A stretch of 64,000 nt of DNA, taken from Ryuthela nishihirai. Lineage: Eukaryota; Arthropoda; Arachnida; Araneae; Heptathelidae. Position 1 is the stretch's first letter, and the number at the start of each line of letters is the position of its first letter. The DNA is taken from NCBI GenBank assembly GCA_038380435.1, contig JAWZYU010000059.1:620001-684000 (forward strand), in the 5' to 3' direction. A program made the position numbers and the translations under genes. Positions 21,124 through 31,804 of the stretch are shown in pieces. The notes under the pieces were generated by a model. It saw only the letters and a list, made by a program, of their open reading frames with translations, was not told the origin of the DNA and searched no databases.

Positions 21124-21704
21124 CACTAGGGCATTTCACTTGACTCTGAAAATATGTAAAATATCGACTTCACTAGATAGGGCTATCACTACACCAGACA
21201 GGGAACTAGTTACGTAATTTCTTAGTAGATTTTAACCGATATTAAGCACTATGAATTTCTAGACATCACTGTTTCTACTCCTCAGAACCATTTAGTTTAA
21301 AATTAGACAAGATTGGTTAGCAAGCACAATAGGGCAATTAATCAACAAAAGTGAGATATAAATATGAAGCTCGAAAACAATTGTGTGAGAGCAAAATATA
21401 TAGTTACTCATTGGCAGGAGAGTATGTACGGGGACAGTTTTGGGAGTTCAAACCTCCTCTCTCAGAATTTTACAAATATGCTTGTAAAAAATAACTTCAT
21501 TTTCATTTTTCAGCAAGGAAATTTGAACTGCGTCGCTCACATTTCTGCAACTAATCGTCGCCTGGTAGAAGAAAACCTCCCCCGTTTCAAATTCCTGGTT
21601 ACACTTCTGTTTAGATGTAACACTGTTCACGGTAAAAAAAATTAGGTGTTTTAAAGGACATGTTTGGAGTCAAATGTTGGATTTGTATCGAGATATGCAA
21701 TATA

Positions 21705-22286
21705 CAGGGTGATTCAAAACTTATCGTTCAAATTTCGTGGGGAGGTAGGGAATACGTCAGGAAACCGATTTCACATAGGAAAGTATGTCCGCAAATGTAC
21801 GCATGCGTATGTAGAGCTCGCCACCAGTGTACAGCTCGCCCGACCACTCCCGCTGTCATCAGTGTACGAGCTGACCTACTAGTGATAAGATGAATCGTTT
21901 TACGCATCAAGAGCTAGCGGATATGCATCTCGCATATGGGGCAGCTGGCGAAAGCGGCCGCCGAGCAAGGCAAGTTTACGAAGACCGATACCCCAACAGA
22001 AGAATACCGCAGCATCAAATGTTTGCACGTGTGCATCGCAATCTGCGCGAATCATCATCGCAATCATCGCAATCATCGCAACCTACTGTGAACCTGTACT
22101 TTACCTCGTTGGAATAAAAGTCGCATTCGTTACCACTTAACTGTACTGTTTCCTTGTGTTCACTTGACTTGCCCATTTTGTTCATGTAGATGACGTTTGC
22201 GGACATACTTTCCTATGTGAAATCGGTTTCCTGACGTATTCCCTACCTCCCCACGAAATTTGAACGATAAGTTTTGAATCACCCTG
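21705..22286 (+). mobile_element. Tc1/mariner-type MITE with perfect 91-bp inverted repeats
   Basis: Both ends begin 'cagggtgattcaaaacttat' and the first 91 bases (21705-21795) are exactly complementary to the last 91 (22196-22286). TA flanks both sides (21703-21704, 22287-22288), the usual Tc1/mariner target duplication. The interior keeps the first part of a transposase gene. The element is 582 bp, so most of the gene is deleted. Perfect repeats indicate recent mobility. Block C lacks it at the matching position (near 47868). Confidence 0.9.
21890..22117 (+). pseudogene. DUF4817-type transposase N-terminus, truncated
   Basis: The frame begins 'MNRFTHQELADMHLAYGAA', then 'RQVYEDRYPNRRIPQHQMFA' and 'HRNLRES', the helix-turn-helix (DUF4817) start of a Tc1/mariner-like transposase. 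After residue 59 it runs into a short 'tcatcgcaa' triplication and sequence from the far end, so the DNA-binding linker and the whole DDE domain are missing. It may retain terminal binding but cannot catalyse transposition. Homologues with SINE insertions lie at 34021 and 35958. Confidence 0.8.
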
Positions 22287-23058
22287 TAGATTACTACTAG
22301 GGGCAACTTTTCAGAGCCCTACCATTTCTGCATCATACTTTAAATTATCGGGATCCCTAGCAACCTTCAGTCAACCACTTACAACCGTCTCTAGATATTC
22401 GATGTGCCCATTGAATTCATTGAAATGATCTGTAAACGAAATCATGTCATCCCCATCTGATCATCTGTTTCTGTTATGACTCTCACAACACTCCATCCAT
22501 TCTTTCTGGGTGGGAAAATCTGAATAGCAATAAGCGAGTAAATCGGAATTTTTATTTAAAAAAAAATATATTTTTTCAGTAGTTAAAAAGTTGTGAAGTA
22601 ACGACCAAAGTTGGCTAGTGCAATTATTTTCTTATCTGTCTATTGCCATGTACTTGTGAGCTGTGTATTTGACAAAAGAATCGTTTCATCATATTTCACT
22701 AGACTTGTGATCAATGATCTACAGTTGTATATCAAATGAAAGCCTGTAAATCGTGAACTGTCAATGGCTATAAATAATGTTCCACATTCTACAAATTTTA
22801 ACATTCCCAAAAAAACCGGAAGTATATAAACGCTTACTCCATTGCATTCATTTTACTGTATTCTAGACTGCAATTGTTATTTTTGTGCTCATCCGCAAAG
22901 TATCTAGATGGAACAGATGGATGATTCCATACCATTGCTTGCAGCGACACCTTTATCAGACGGCCGCAATTATCATTTCCGCACTAAATTTCAAACTATG
23001 TGGACGCCATACTTTGAAGTTCTGTATTTATTATTTGCTTTTTTACAGCAATTTGCAA

Positions 23059-23254
23059 TGTAGTTAGTGGTTAGTGCGTTTAGCCACTGATCTAAGGGAC
23101 CTGGTTCGAGTCCCGGGTAAGGAATGGATGTTTGTTTCGTTTTTCTGCTGAGGTCCCTCTATCCTATCAAACCTTCTACAATGGCCTATCAACTGACAGG
23201 CTCCTGACAGACCTCTATGGCAAGCAGCTGTTTGAGGGAGTATTTATTTTTTAT
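23059..23254 (+). repeat. SINE2 copy (block A)
   Basis: A second tRNA-derived SINE family: A-box region 'tagttagtggttagtgcg', B box 'ggttcgagtcccgggtaagg', then a body ending 'gacctctatggcaagcagct' and 'tgagggagtatttatttttt'. The length is about 195 bp. Its inverted paralogue is 47111-47297. Pol III boxes look usable but expression is unknown. Confidence 0.9.
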
Positions 23255-24677
23255 TAAGATTGTATAAAAATATTACAGAATAATTTAGATCATTCTAAAA
23301 TTAAGCATTGATATTTTAAAAATGCCTAGCTGTAAAATTTTGAAAAAAAAATTTGTATATTAAATCATTTGGAGGGAAATTGTGCTGTTGTTCGGCAAAA
23401 GCGTTAGTATCGATTTGTGCTTAAAGTACTTGCATTTGGAAGTCTCTCTATGCTAACTGATTAATCTGTAGTTACGATCGTAACAATGTACATAACAAAT
23501 GACTCATATAAATTGCCAGGCGTTTCAGTGGCATATTTCTGGATGATTTTGACTCATTTCGTTGATGTTTCTGATGACTCCTTTTTCAATACGTTATTAA
23601 GGATGAACAAATTAATTGCCACTTTCTCCGCTTAATTATTATAATCTTTACACTTTTAATTGTTTTTTGGGTAAACATTTTTGCTTTGTCGTCTGTCTGT
23701 AATGCTGTTGACATTCAAATTTTTGTTCTTCAAATTAAATGAATTTGTTTTAGATTGGATAGATATTGAAGAAATAGGACTATTGTCAGTTTCTGAAACT
23801 TCCAGTATCCTTAAAGGTCTTTCTAACGGTAGGAAAAGATAGAAAATTCCTACCTTTTTAGCATTTATAACAGCTATTGCAAACGGTTTTTTAAGAAAGA
23901 AATTTAAAATTTTGGTCGTGAACTATGAGGGAGAAAATATTTACATTGCCAAAAGTGTTTTATCCTTTGGTCACAGGGGGTGGTAACTGCAACTTTTTAA
24001 ACATATTAATGAAAAATTATATTTCTGTTTTACAGGTATTAACGAAATATTACTCTTTGCATTTACACAATCATCCACTCGTTTCAGTTGTCACTGTCAG
24101 AGGGTGCTAAAGACGGAAAATAAAAACTTCGCTCCCTTTAAAATCGAGCATCCCTTATTCCTCAGGAACGATTAAATTTTTGTACTTCCCAACTAAATTC
24201 ATGATTATTGTACCCTTAAGATACGTACTTGTAACACCTAATAGTTGAAAACATATCAAGCTCCAGTTAAAAACGCGTCAATTGATTATTAAAACCTTTA
24301 CATTAAAATAATAATGGCGAAATAAATTCTATTCTAATGTCCTCTAGAAATACGAATATACTTGTCTGGGTAGGACACAAATAAAGAATCGAAATTCGAA
24401 TCTTATTAAACTTTATTATATAAGCGAAAATAAATAACACGAAAGGCGAAATGAAATTTCTATAAAAACAATTCTTACAGTGGTAATTTTTGCTAGTAAA
24501 TAGTCTACAGTAAACAAATGGGTGAAACTATATATTGATTACAACCTTTGCATCACTCCTCGATTGAGAGAGTAGTTAATATTCTTTAACTGTAAACTAA
24601 CTGATAAAAATATCTGTTGCGTCATATGCATAAATTTATGCATTGATATTCATAATTTAAGAACATAATGCTTTGTT

Positions 24678-24897
24678 GGATGTTTTTGCCTCTGAGCGTC
24701 ACTTTGTTTAACACAATGGGTTAAATAGCCGGGTCACAAAGACCTTGAGCACTCAGAGAAGGTTAGGAAAGGGACCCAATGGACAATATTTAGCAGAAAA
24801 ATGGTAGCCTCTTGTGAAGGCCATTCAGCGTGTTCTTTAAGGTGCACAGGGTATGGGTTTTCTAGACACAGTGTACCACGGCTTAACCTGTAGATAA
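24678..24897 (-). repeat. SINE1 fragment (block A)
   Basis: Minus-strand 3' half of SINE1 ('tgcctctgagcgtcact' to 'ccacggcttaacctg'), truncated before the tRNA head. The inverted paralogue at 45484-45704 shares the truncation. Confidence 0.85.
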
Positions 24898-25094
24898 GCT
24901 GCTAACACCTGATAAAAATTAAACGATGCAACCTCAACTTTAATCAGTAATTTGACATAAAGAGAACAATGCTTACGATAGAATTAGTGAGGATGCCAAA
25001 AAAGTATTTTAATTAAAATCAGAATATTCCTTTTCGAAGAAATGTGGCGTTTTTTGTATCAAATGAAAGAGCAACAACAAAAATAATGCATTTT

Positions 25095-25279
25095 CCCTTG
25101 GCTACCAATCAAAGGGATCTGGGTTCGATCCCCGGGTTAAGGCATGGATATTTGTGTTGTATTTTCGCTGAGATCTCGCCTTTTTCACAAATCTTCTTTC
25201 TGGCATATTAAATGATAGGCTCCTGTCAGACCTCTGTGGCAAGCAGCTACTTGAACGGGTATTTACTCATATTTTTTTT
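25095..25279 (+). repeat. SINE2 copy at inner edge of block A
   Basis: Body with B box 'gggttcgatccccgggttaa' and the tail 'tggcaagcagctacttgaac', ending in a T/A-rich tail. Similarity to block C (45092-45275) stops right after this tail, so the inner breakpoint of the inverted duplication is at about 25281. Confidence 0.9.
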
Positions 25280-25472
25280 CTATATTCCCATTTGATGCGT
25301 AAACAAATAAGCTTACAAAACATCCAAGTGCGAAAAGCAAAAGAAAAAAAAAACACAATCTGGGTTCTAAGAACAGCTTGTTGGAAGTGACTAAGCTGTT
25401 CTTAGAAAAATTGACTCATATTCGGAAAGTTGACTGCTATCCTAATTCTCATGATTTAGGCTACTCGCAGAG

Positions 25473-26175
25473 TTAATAATTTGGAGGAATCAACTGCAGT
25501 GTAGCAATGTGGAGGAATCAGTTCCACTGTAATAATATGAAAAAATCATCCCTAGTTTAATAATCTGAAGGAATAGGCTGGAGTGTAGCAATGTGGTGCA
25601 ATCAGTTGCAGTATAATAATGGGAGCAATCGGCTCCAATATAATAACATGAAGGAATCGGATCCAGAGAAATAAGCGGAAGGACCGGTTCCAGTGAAACA
25701 CCCTGCATGAATCAGCTCCAGTATAATAACGTGGAGGAATCGGCTCCATTTAATAATGTGCAGTAATCGACTGGAGTGTAGCATTGTGTAGGAATAGGCT
25801 CCAATGTTACAACGTGGAAGCATCGTCTCCAATGTAATAATGTGAAGGAATGGTCTCGATTGCAATAATATATCGGAATCTATTGACGTGTAGCAATGTG
25901 TAGGATTCGTCTCCAGTGTAGTAATGTGGAGAAATCGATTCCACTGCGGCAATATGGAGAAATCGGCTCCAACTTAACAATGTGAAGGAATCGGCTGGAG
26001 TGTAGCATGTGGTGGAATCGGTTGCAGTGTAATAATTGGAGCAATTGCCTCAAATGTAATAATATGCAGGAATCGGATCCAGTATAATAACGTGAAGAAA
26101 TCGGATCCATAGCAATAAGAAGAGTAACCAGCTCGAGTGAAATAATGCGGAGGAATCAGTTTCACTGTAATATTG
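25473..26175. repeat. 28-bp minisatellite with higher-order structure
   Basis: About 25 imperfect copies of a 28-bp unit (consensus near 'ggaatcggctccagtgtaat' plus 'aatgtgga'). Individual units differ at 15-30 percent. Runs of consecutive variant units starting at about 25558 reappear in the same order at about 25983 (for example 'ggctggagtgtagca', then 'ggttgcagt', then 'ggatcca'), giving a higher-order period of about 425 bp or 15 units. Because 28 is not divisible by three the array opens long frames in all three minus-strand phases; they are not genes. Confidence 0.9.
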
Positions 26176-26609
26176 CTATGTCGCCTGCTAAACATGGATA
26201 AATATTTTACATTTTCACATGGATGCAGATTGGGGATGACGCGAAAACGATTCATGCCGATTTATCACAAATATATGGATGGATGCGCAAATTCAGAGCA
26301 TGACGGCACAGGTTCAAAACCTACCTCGTTGAGAAAGACCGAAGAAGGCCGTGAAGGAGAAAAAGGTCGTGAACTCATTAAGAAAATCCCCACATCACTG
26401 TTCATTGATAAGTTTAGATGTCAGTGTATCGATTGGCAGTGTTTAAGGAATTATTCATCATCACTCAAAGTTACGAAAGATCTGTTAGAATTGGGTACCA
26501 GACAAACTGACAGAACATCAGAACAGGGCGAGAGTCAACTCGTGCAGGGAGATATAATAATAATTTATTTCATGCAGGGGTTTACAGTAAAGCCAAGGTA
26601 CAAGTAATT
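26176..26609. other. Spacer, no recognised gene
   Basis: A 144-codon plus-strand frame (26173-26607) covers most of it. It is lysine- and glutamate-rich in places but shows no domain and begins inside the minisatellite edge. I treat it as chance. Confidence 0.4.
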
Positions 26610-26984
26610 TTGGATATTAATTTAAACCTAGTGACTCCAAACAGATAACAGACATTCTCACAGGTGATAAAAACTGTTGTTTTTACTATACAACTCCCAG
26701 AAAGATAGACAACTATATTTGGGTTTACAAAGGAAGAATAGACTCCCCAAATCCTCCAACAAGACTTTCGTTCAAGGAAGAGGATATTCACAATTTTAGC
26801 TAGAAAAAAACTGACTATCAATAGACAATACTATACCGATATTGTGCATTCTTTATATATACTATATCCCCCATCCTGCATATTCACCAGATCTTGCACC
26901 ATGTGATTTTTGGTTGTTTCCAAATATTTAAAAAATACTTGCTTGAGAGCCTATTTCAAGAGTGCAAGACCTTCCAAAATGTTT
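26610..26984 (+). pseudogene. Mariner transposase remnant (catalytic domain)
   Basis: Readable pieces are 'ITDILTGDKN', 'IWVYKGRIDSPNPP' and, at 26872-26910, 'HPAYSPDLAPCDFWLFP', the motif around the third catalytic aspartate of mariner transposases (D34D type). The first catalytic motif G-D-E is G-D-K here. Several stops and frameshifts. The copy is interrupted on the right by the gypsy LTR at 26985. Confidence 0.75.
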
Positions 26985-27540
26985 TGTAACGGGCAGATGA
27001 CCGTTACCTCCTCGAAGCACCAGGAAAAACCAAAGTGTCTTGCTGCCGGATGTGGTAGTCAACAGAGGTCATTAATCTGCTCCCTTGCCAGGTACGATGA
27101 CCAGCACTTTTGGGCCCTGTGTGGACAAAGGAACCCAGGTGACTGCATGCTGGAGAGAAGGGGCGAGACTTCGGCTCCTTGATATTCGTCGACAAGCGCG
27201 AACTGCGAAGGACAGAGAAGCAGGCTCTGTCGCGATATAGTCAGCGGCTGAAAAATATCCAGCAAGGGCCATTGTTCGACCACATTTGTGTGGTCGAACA
27301 GACATGAAGGCAGTTCAACTCCCTAGTGTAGGGTCGGTGTAAATAATTTTGTAAATATAATTATATTGTGAACAATAAATGTGTTGTACATATTGGTACG
27401 TTGTCTGTCGATCCATGCGACTACCCAGCTCGCAATATTCCTGATGTATACGCTGCATTAGGTAGCTTTTAAAATAACGCTGGGAACCCACACGCCGGTT
27501 CAACTAATTTAGATCTCCACGAAAACATCTTGTGACTTAT
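26985..27540 (+). mobile_element. Gypsy-type retrotransposon 5' LTR
   Basis: The element begins 'tgtaacgggcagatgaccgt', a common start for arthropod gypsy LTRs, and ends just before the primer-binding site at 27541. A possible polyadenylation signal 'aataaatgtg' is at 27374-27383. A perfect 12-bp hairpin 'tgttcgaccaca' is at 27273-27300. No 3' LTR was found, so length and termini rest on one copy. The end does not show the canonical CA. Confidence 0.6.
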
Positions 27541-27558
27541 TGGTGTCAGCAGAGAGGG
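27541..27558 (+). promoter_or_regulatory. tRNA primer-binding site of the LTR element
   Basis: 'tggtgtcagcagagaggg' resembles the complement of a tRNA-Leu 3' end, a common primer for gypsy elements, and lies directly after the LTR. Its position fixes the LTR end. Confidence 0.6.
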
Positions 27559-27697
27559 TTCTTGAGCGAGGTACATGAAGGGTGGTGTGATTTATTTTTT
27601 GTTTGTGTCGTCGTTTGAGAAGTCTCTACGAGAACATTGGTTTGGTGATTTCCAATTGCTGTGAATTTGTTCTTGTGTGCTACTGTGTTAGTGCATC

Positions 27698-28740
27698 ATG
27701 TTCCACTACAATACACGACTATGTGCGAAAAATGGTAGTCCGTCGGATCATAGTGCAGACAGTTCATTACAAACGCTCCACGCACGAGACACGGAGGTAG
27801 TTTCTGGAGTAGAGAGAGTACGGGAAGCCGAAGATAGGCATCGCCCAAGAATGGAACGGCCCGATGCTCTGAAAGAACAGCGCGATCCGAACTCTTCGGC
27901 AATATGGAGACAATGTGCATGAAAGTGCGGCTGCGCGAAATTGAGGCGGAGGAAAAGAGACATTTGCGCGAAATTGAAGCTGATTAACAGCGTGAAATTC
28001 GTGAAGCTGAGGAGAGGAGTGAAATTCGTGAATTCGAATTTCGAAAAATGCGGATGCAGCAGAGGCGGGAGTATCGCATGGTGAGCTGTACGACAGAAAC
28101 TGCCACCTGGGTTCTTTCTGAACGGACCTGATACCGTTTGGAATCTCGGAGAAGAGTTGTCTAGGTGGTCGTCGCTTCTCTTGCCGGTTATTGGCAATCC
28201 GCCTGAGAGCCTCTACGAAATGCCATTTTTTAAAACTAATCAGGCACCATTTAGAGCGCAGTGGGCACCACGTGATCTTCGTGGTGCAGTATTCTACCTA
28301 TGTCCTGGGAAAAATTTGGCAGATTTCTGATTAGCTTACCCTTACATGATGCTGAGCATTATGATCGGCTCAAGACCTATGTACTGGAGAGATGCAAGGT
28401 GTCGGCTATTGAGCATAAGCAAAGGCTTGATAGGGCCAGAAAATTGCAGTCTGATACTTGGGGTCAGTTTGGGGAACATATCCGTGATTTGTGGAATCGT
28501 TATATAGATAGGCGCAAAGCGACAGACTTGGAACGATTAAAAGACCTTATGATATCATATAGACTTAAATCCGAGGCTCCCCTGACAAAGCAAGAATATA
28601 TTGCTTCCCAGGAGAGGTCCGATTGGCTGAGGTCCAGAGAATTGGTGGAGTGCATAGACCATCATTTGGCTAGCAGACGGCCAGATGGCAGAAGGCCTGA
28701 ATCGGATCACAAGGCGATATGTTCCACCATCCAAAAGTGA
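27698..28740 (+). pseudogene. Gypsy-type gag, broken
   Basis: The region downstream of the primer-binding site carries a gag-like polyprotein in shifting frames. 27905-28079 encodes a charged coiled coil (repeated 'REIE', 'AEERS', 'MQQRREY') with one in-frame TAA. 28140-28740 continues with a capsid-like helical domain: 'SLPLHDAEHYDRLKTYVLER', 'LQSDTWGQFGEHI' and 'LKDLMISYRLKSEAP'. In gypsy elements this domain assembles the particle in the cytoplasm. The open part 28300-28740 is 146 codons and ends with a stop. A zinc knuckle is not visible. The family call rests on position and style rather than on a decisive motif. Confidence 0.6.
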
Positions 28741-28870
28741 TCTCAGACAGGTGCTCTTTTGAGCCCGGCAAAGCCAATCCGGAACTCATCTCTATTAGGA
28801 AGGAAGAATCGAAAGGCACTTTCCATGATGTGGCAATCGTTAGTCTCGACTCTCCCGTTTCTAAAATATT
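28741..28870 (+). pseudogene. Fragment following gag (possible linker/protease start)
   Basis: One frame reads 'FEPGKANPELISIRKEESKG' then 'TFHDVAIVSLDSPVSK'. This looks like the region before a retroviral-type protease, but the D-S/T-G active site is not reached. Element sequence is lost before the SINE2 at 28914. Confidence 0.35.
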
Positions 28871-28913
28871 GTGACAAAACGATATTCACACTTCTTTCCT
28901 TGTTTTCCAGGAG

Positions 28914-29109
28914 CCCATCTCGTGGCCGATTGGTTAACGTGCTTTGCTACTGATCTGAGGTATCTGGGTTCGAGACCCGAGTAAGGCGTGGTTGTTCGTG
29001 TTTTCTTTCTGCTGAGGACCCACCATCCCCACAGACCTCACAAACTGACAATCCTCCTGACATAACTCTATGACAAGCAGCTGATTGAGGGGATATTTAT
29101 TTATTATTT
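28914..29109 (+). repeat. SINE2 copy
   Basis: A box 'tggccgattggttaacgtg', B box 'gggttcgagacccgagtaag', and tail 'gacaagcagctgattgaggg' followed by an AT tail. Confidence 0.9.
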
Positions 29110-30399
29110 AAATGGATAATTTAAATTAGACAATTTTTCAAAATGTTCGATTCTCCGGCGTAACTGGCTTTCATTTGGTACGTTGCTTCTTGCTAGTGGT
29201 CAACATCTTAGAAGAACAGTTTTGAAACACATATAGGTAAACTCAAAAATCAACCAATGATGATAGAAGTAACTTTTAACTTTTAAACTTTTAGGGTAGA
29301 AGAAAATTAAAATATCAAAGTTATTATCCTGAACTACCACAAAATTTATAAATTAATTTAATATAAGAGAATGCCTTTCGTTCAATCCAAAATACCTAAT
29401 ATTATCGTTTACAAATGGTACATTACAGATATATCTTAACGATATATCTAAGGTTAAAAGAAAACTAGATGATATTTGAAATTGCATGAATGATACTTTC
29501 CTACATTCCCTACTGAATGTACGATTGTATCATCACTGTGACTTCATGTAATAGTTTTCATTTCTTCATTCAAGTTCCACTAATTTACCCTTGAAAGTTT
29601 CATTTTATGTTGTAGTGCGTCGAAAGCACATGTTTTTATCCATTAATTAACACTTTTCATAAAATAGTGTTGTTCTATTTAAATTCTGTGGCAAAGCAAA
29701 TAACACTATATCCAAAATAGGTTACAAATATTTCGGAACATTGCAACACAAAGAATCTATTTGTGTATTAAAATTTCAAACAAAACCAGTAGTTTAAACA
29801 GAGGTTTTCGACATTTTCTGTTGCTATGTAGGGTGAAACTTCGATCAATAAGTCTAAAATTACAAATACAAATTTCATTAAAAGAAGAGAATCTGGTAAC
29901 AACAAATAGGGGGAAAATACAGTTATAAACATACCCGGTTTACCAAAAAGGCCACCTGTAGAACTCATTAGCTCTCTCATTGGCGAGGAAGGAAATATGT
30001 ATAAAAATTTATATAAAAAAGCAATTGAATTTGGGTAATATTTCATTGAATTCCATTCATTTTTAAGCCTACATAATAATGAATGAATTGGATTTAAATT
30101 TTTAAAAATATTTTAAAATTGTTTAGCAGATTTAAAAAAAAATTAATAGCCACAGTCGAATTATAAGAATTGAAATTTGTTACGAATATCAATCGTTCTG
30201 TTATTGTAGTGACCAGGTCTGGTATGACATAAGAAGTGTGGTTAGAGTAGAAATCAGAGCGGTAACTGAATCAGTGCCATATTCAAGATCGTTATAGCAT
30301 ATTCTCTAAGGAGATGCTTTCCCAAAGTCGAAATTTATTACCTACGATTAACATATTTTTAGAGTCTGCAGCGAAGTAAATACGATTACATCCGAACTA
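29110..30399. other. AT-rich spacer
   Basis: No recognisable gene or repeat. Short frames only. Confidence 0.45.
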
Positions 30400-30494
30400 A
30401 TGTTGCTGAAAATGCAAATTCAGGTACATTTGATTGAGATCTTTCATTTATATCGACTGACATTTTTTAATACGTGTTCGATAATTGCATTCAG

Positions 30495-30593
30495 AAGGCA
30501 GACGACGACGGCGCCCCACAAATATCGGATGCCTTTCGAAAAATCACTCCCGACCCACGGAAGATGGGAATCCTCATCTGTCACACCAAGAGG
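30495..30593 (+). CDS. Candidate internal exon of an unidentified host gene
   Basis: A 99-bp stretch of clearly higher GC (near 50 percent against about a third around it) is preceded by 'ataattgcattcag' (acceptor-like) and followed by 'gtgagaac' (donor-like, exon ends AGG). Read in frame from the acceptor it gives 33 codons without a stop, containing 'ADDDGAPQISDAF', 'KITPDPRKMGIL' and 'ICHTKR', with most third positions C or G, unlike the AT-rich neighbours. Length divisible by three means it could be a cassette exon. The frame stays open beyond the donor to a stop at 30693, so a terminal exon is an alternative. I do not recognise the protein. Confidence 0.4.
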
Positions 30594-30699
30594 GTGAGAA
30601 CTAAGCGAGACCATTCCACGAAATTCAGGACAAATCGCTCAAGTAGCCGCAGAACCACGATGAAACTGCCAATTTCTGTCACCGATGACGTCTAATTCA

Positions 30700-31205
30700 T
30701 TATAATATGATGATTAGATAAATGATTTCGATATTTTTTACATCTTAACTGAAAATAGTTAATGAGAAAAGGTTTTGAGGAAGAGTTTTTATATGAATGC
30801 TTATATGAGATCGAGTTAACTCAGAATTCAGGTAAATTGGGAGATACGTGCCTTTTTTATACTTGAATATACAGTATAAAATCCTCATTCTTGAGGCTGG
30901 TAGATTTCTTACATAACGATTAGCCATATACAAATTATACCCTAAACATATATCATTTTATTAAATAGCGTTCTAACAACTAAAAAAACTGTTTAATTCG
31001 TTTTCAGAAAAAATTTTTACATGTTTTATAGGGCCTAAGAGAATATTACAATTTGCCTTTTACCGACCAAATATTTGCTCATATTTCCATGGTTAGAGGA
31101 AGATACAGGAAAAAACACACTATCTTTCAAAATCTTGCCAAACCGCCCTATTCGTTAGACGCTATATATTTTTCTTCTAGTTAAATATATAATAAATATA
31201 TAATA
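30700..31205. other. AT-rich spacer
   Basis: No feature recognised. Confidence 0.45.
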
Positions 31206-31376
31206 AATATCCCTCAAGCAGCTGCTTGCTACAGAGACCGTCAGTTTATAACGTCATAGTAGAAGGTCTGTGAGGATGGCGTAACTTCAGCAGTAAAGCA
31301 AAGATTCCATGCCGTACCCAGGGATCCAACCCAGGTCGATTTGATTAGTAGCCAAGTGCGCTAAACACTTGGGCAC
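31206..31376 (-). repeat. SINE2 copy
   Basis: Minus-strand copy: tail 'ccctcaagcagctgcttgct' first, then the body, the damaged B box 'gggatccaacccaggtcg' and the A-box region 'gccaagtgcgctaaacac'. Confidence 0.85.
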
Positions 31377-31421
31377 AGTTAAGGTTACAAATATTTACAA
31401 TTTTTATCTCTGTATGTTATT

Positions 31422-31455
31422 CTTTATCTCTGTATGTTAAATACAGAGATAAAGA
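31422..31455. repeat. 14-bp inverted repeat plus direct copy
   Basis: 'ctttatctctgtat' and 'atacagagataaag' pair around 'gttaa' (hairpin). A further 'tttatctctgtatgtta' precedes it at about 31405. This is another local fold-back. Confidence 0.7.
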
Positions 31456-31804
31456 GTTCAATTTTATTCCATGAATATTCGATTTGAAAGGACAGGCATG
31501 GCTCTGGAAACATTTAAAAGTGACATTTTGCAGAACAAGCTAACTTGCTAAATGTTTCAGCTTCCATAACTCTTTAAATACTGAACATATCAGTTTTAGA
31601 AATTTGTAGTTTTTCAGAAATATTGTTTGGATTTCAATAGATTTGACTGAGGTTTTTAACCTTTCTTCGCCAGCATTTTTCATAAAGCTTATTTAAGAAA
31701 TTACTGAATTCTGCCCCTGAGTTACAGTTGACATACATAGAACGCTACTTAATCACGTGGCCGCTTAGTGTACATGCACTCTGTAAATTCAGCATCGATT
31801 TGAG

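Larger units (their letters stand above)
17345..21500. other. 4.16-kb segment of block A absent from block C
   Basis: Block C passes directly from the sequence matching 17340 to that matching 21505 (near 48060-48070). The segment holds the Harbinger right half, a CpG-richer patch, an 'aggtaagaag' donor-like site near 17770, and the hAT MITE at 20575. 17600-20574 otherwise shows no gene I can support; the short frames have no motifs. Confidence 0.7.
21500..25281. repeat. Block A, inner half of the inverted duplication
   Basis: This matches 45090-48062 in inverted orientation, including two shared SINE2 copies and one shared SINE1 fragment, so these predate the duplication. The stretch 22287-23058 and 23255-24677 between the repeats holds no recognisable gene; the frames in the two arms are not conserved as proteins. 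Confidence 0.85.

Noticed and set aside
21728..22206. Frames in the inverted repeats of the MITE
   Set aside because: They translate the terminal repeats in several frames; only the DUF4817-like frame at 21890 has family motifs.
25473..26175. CRISPR-like array
   Set aside because: Units abut without spacers, diverge throughout, and the DNA is clearly eukaryotic.
25473..26255. Repetitive protein on the minus strand ('FLHIITLE'-like repeats)
   Set aside because: The 28-bp unit opens all three frames; the frames overlap and there is no start, signal or conservation.
26173..26607. 144-codon frame after the minisatellite
   Set aside because: Begins in repeat sequence and has no recognisable domain; part of the flank of the mariner remnant.
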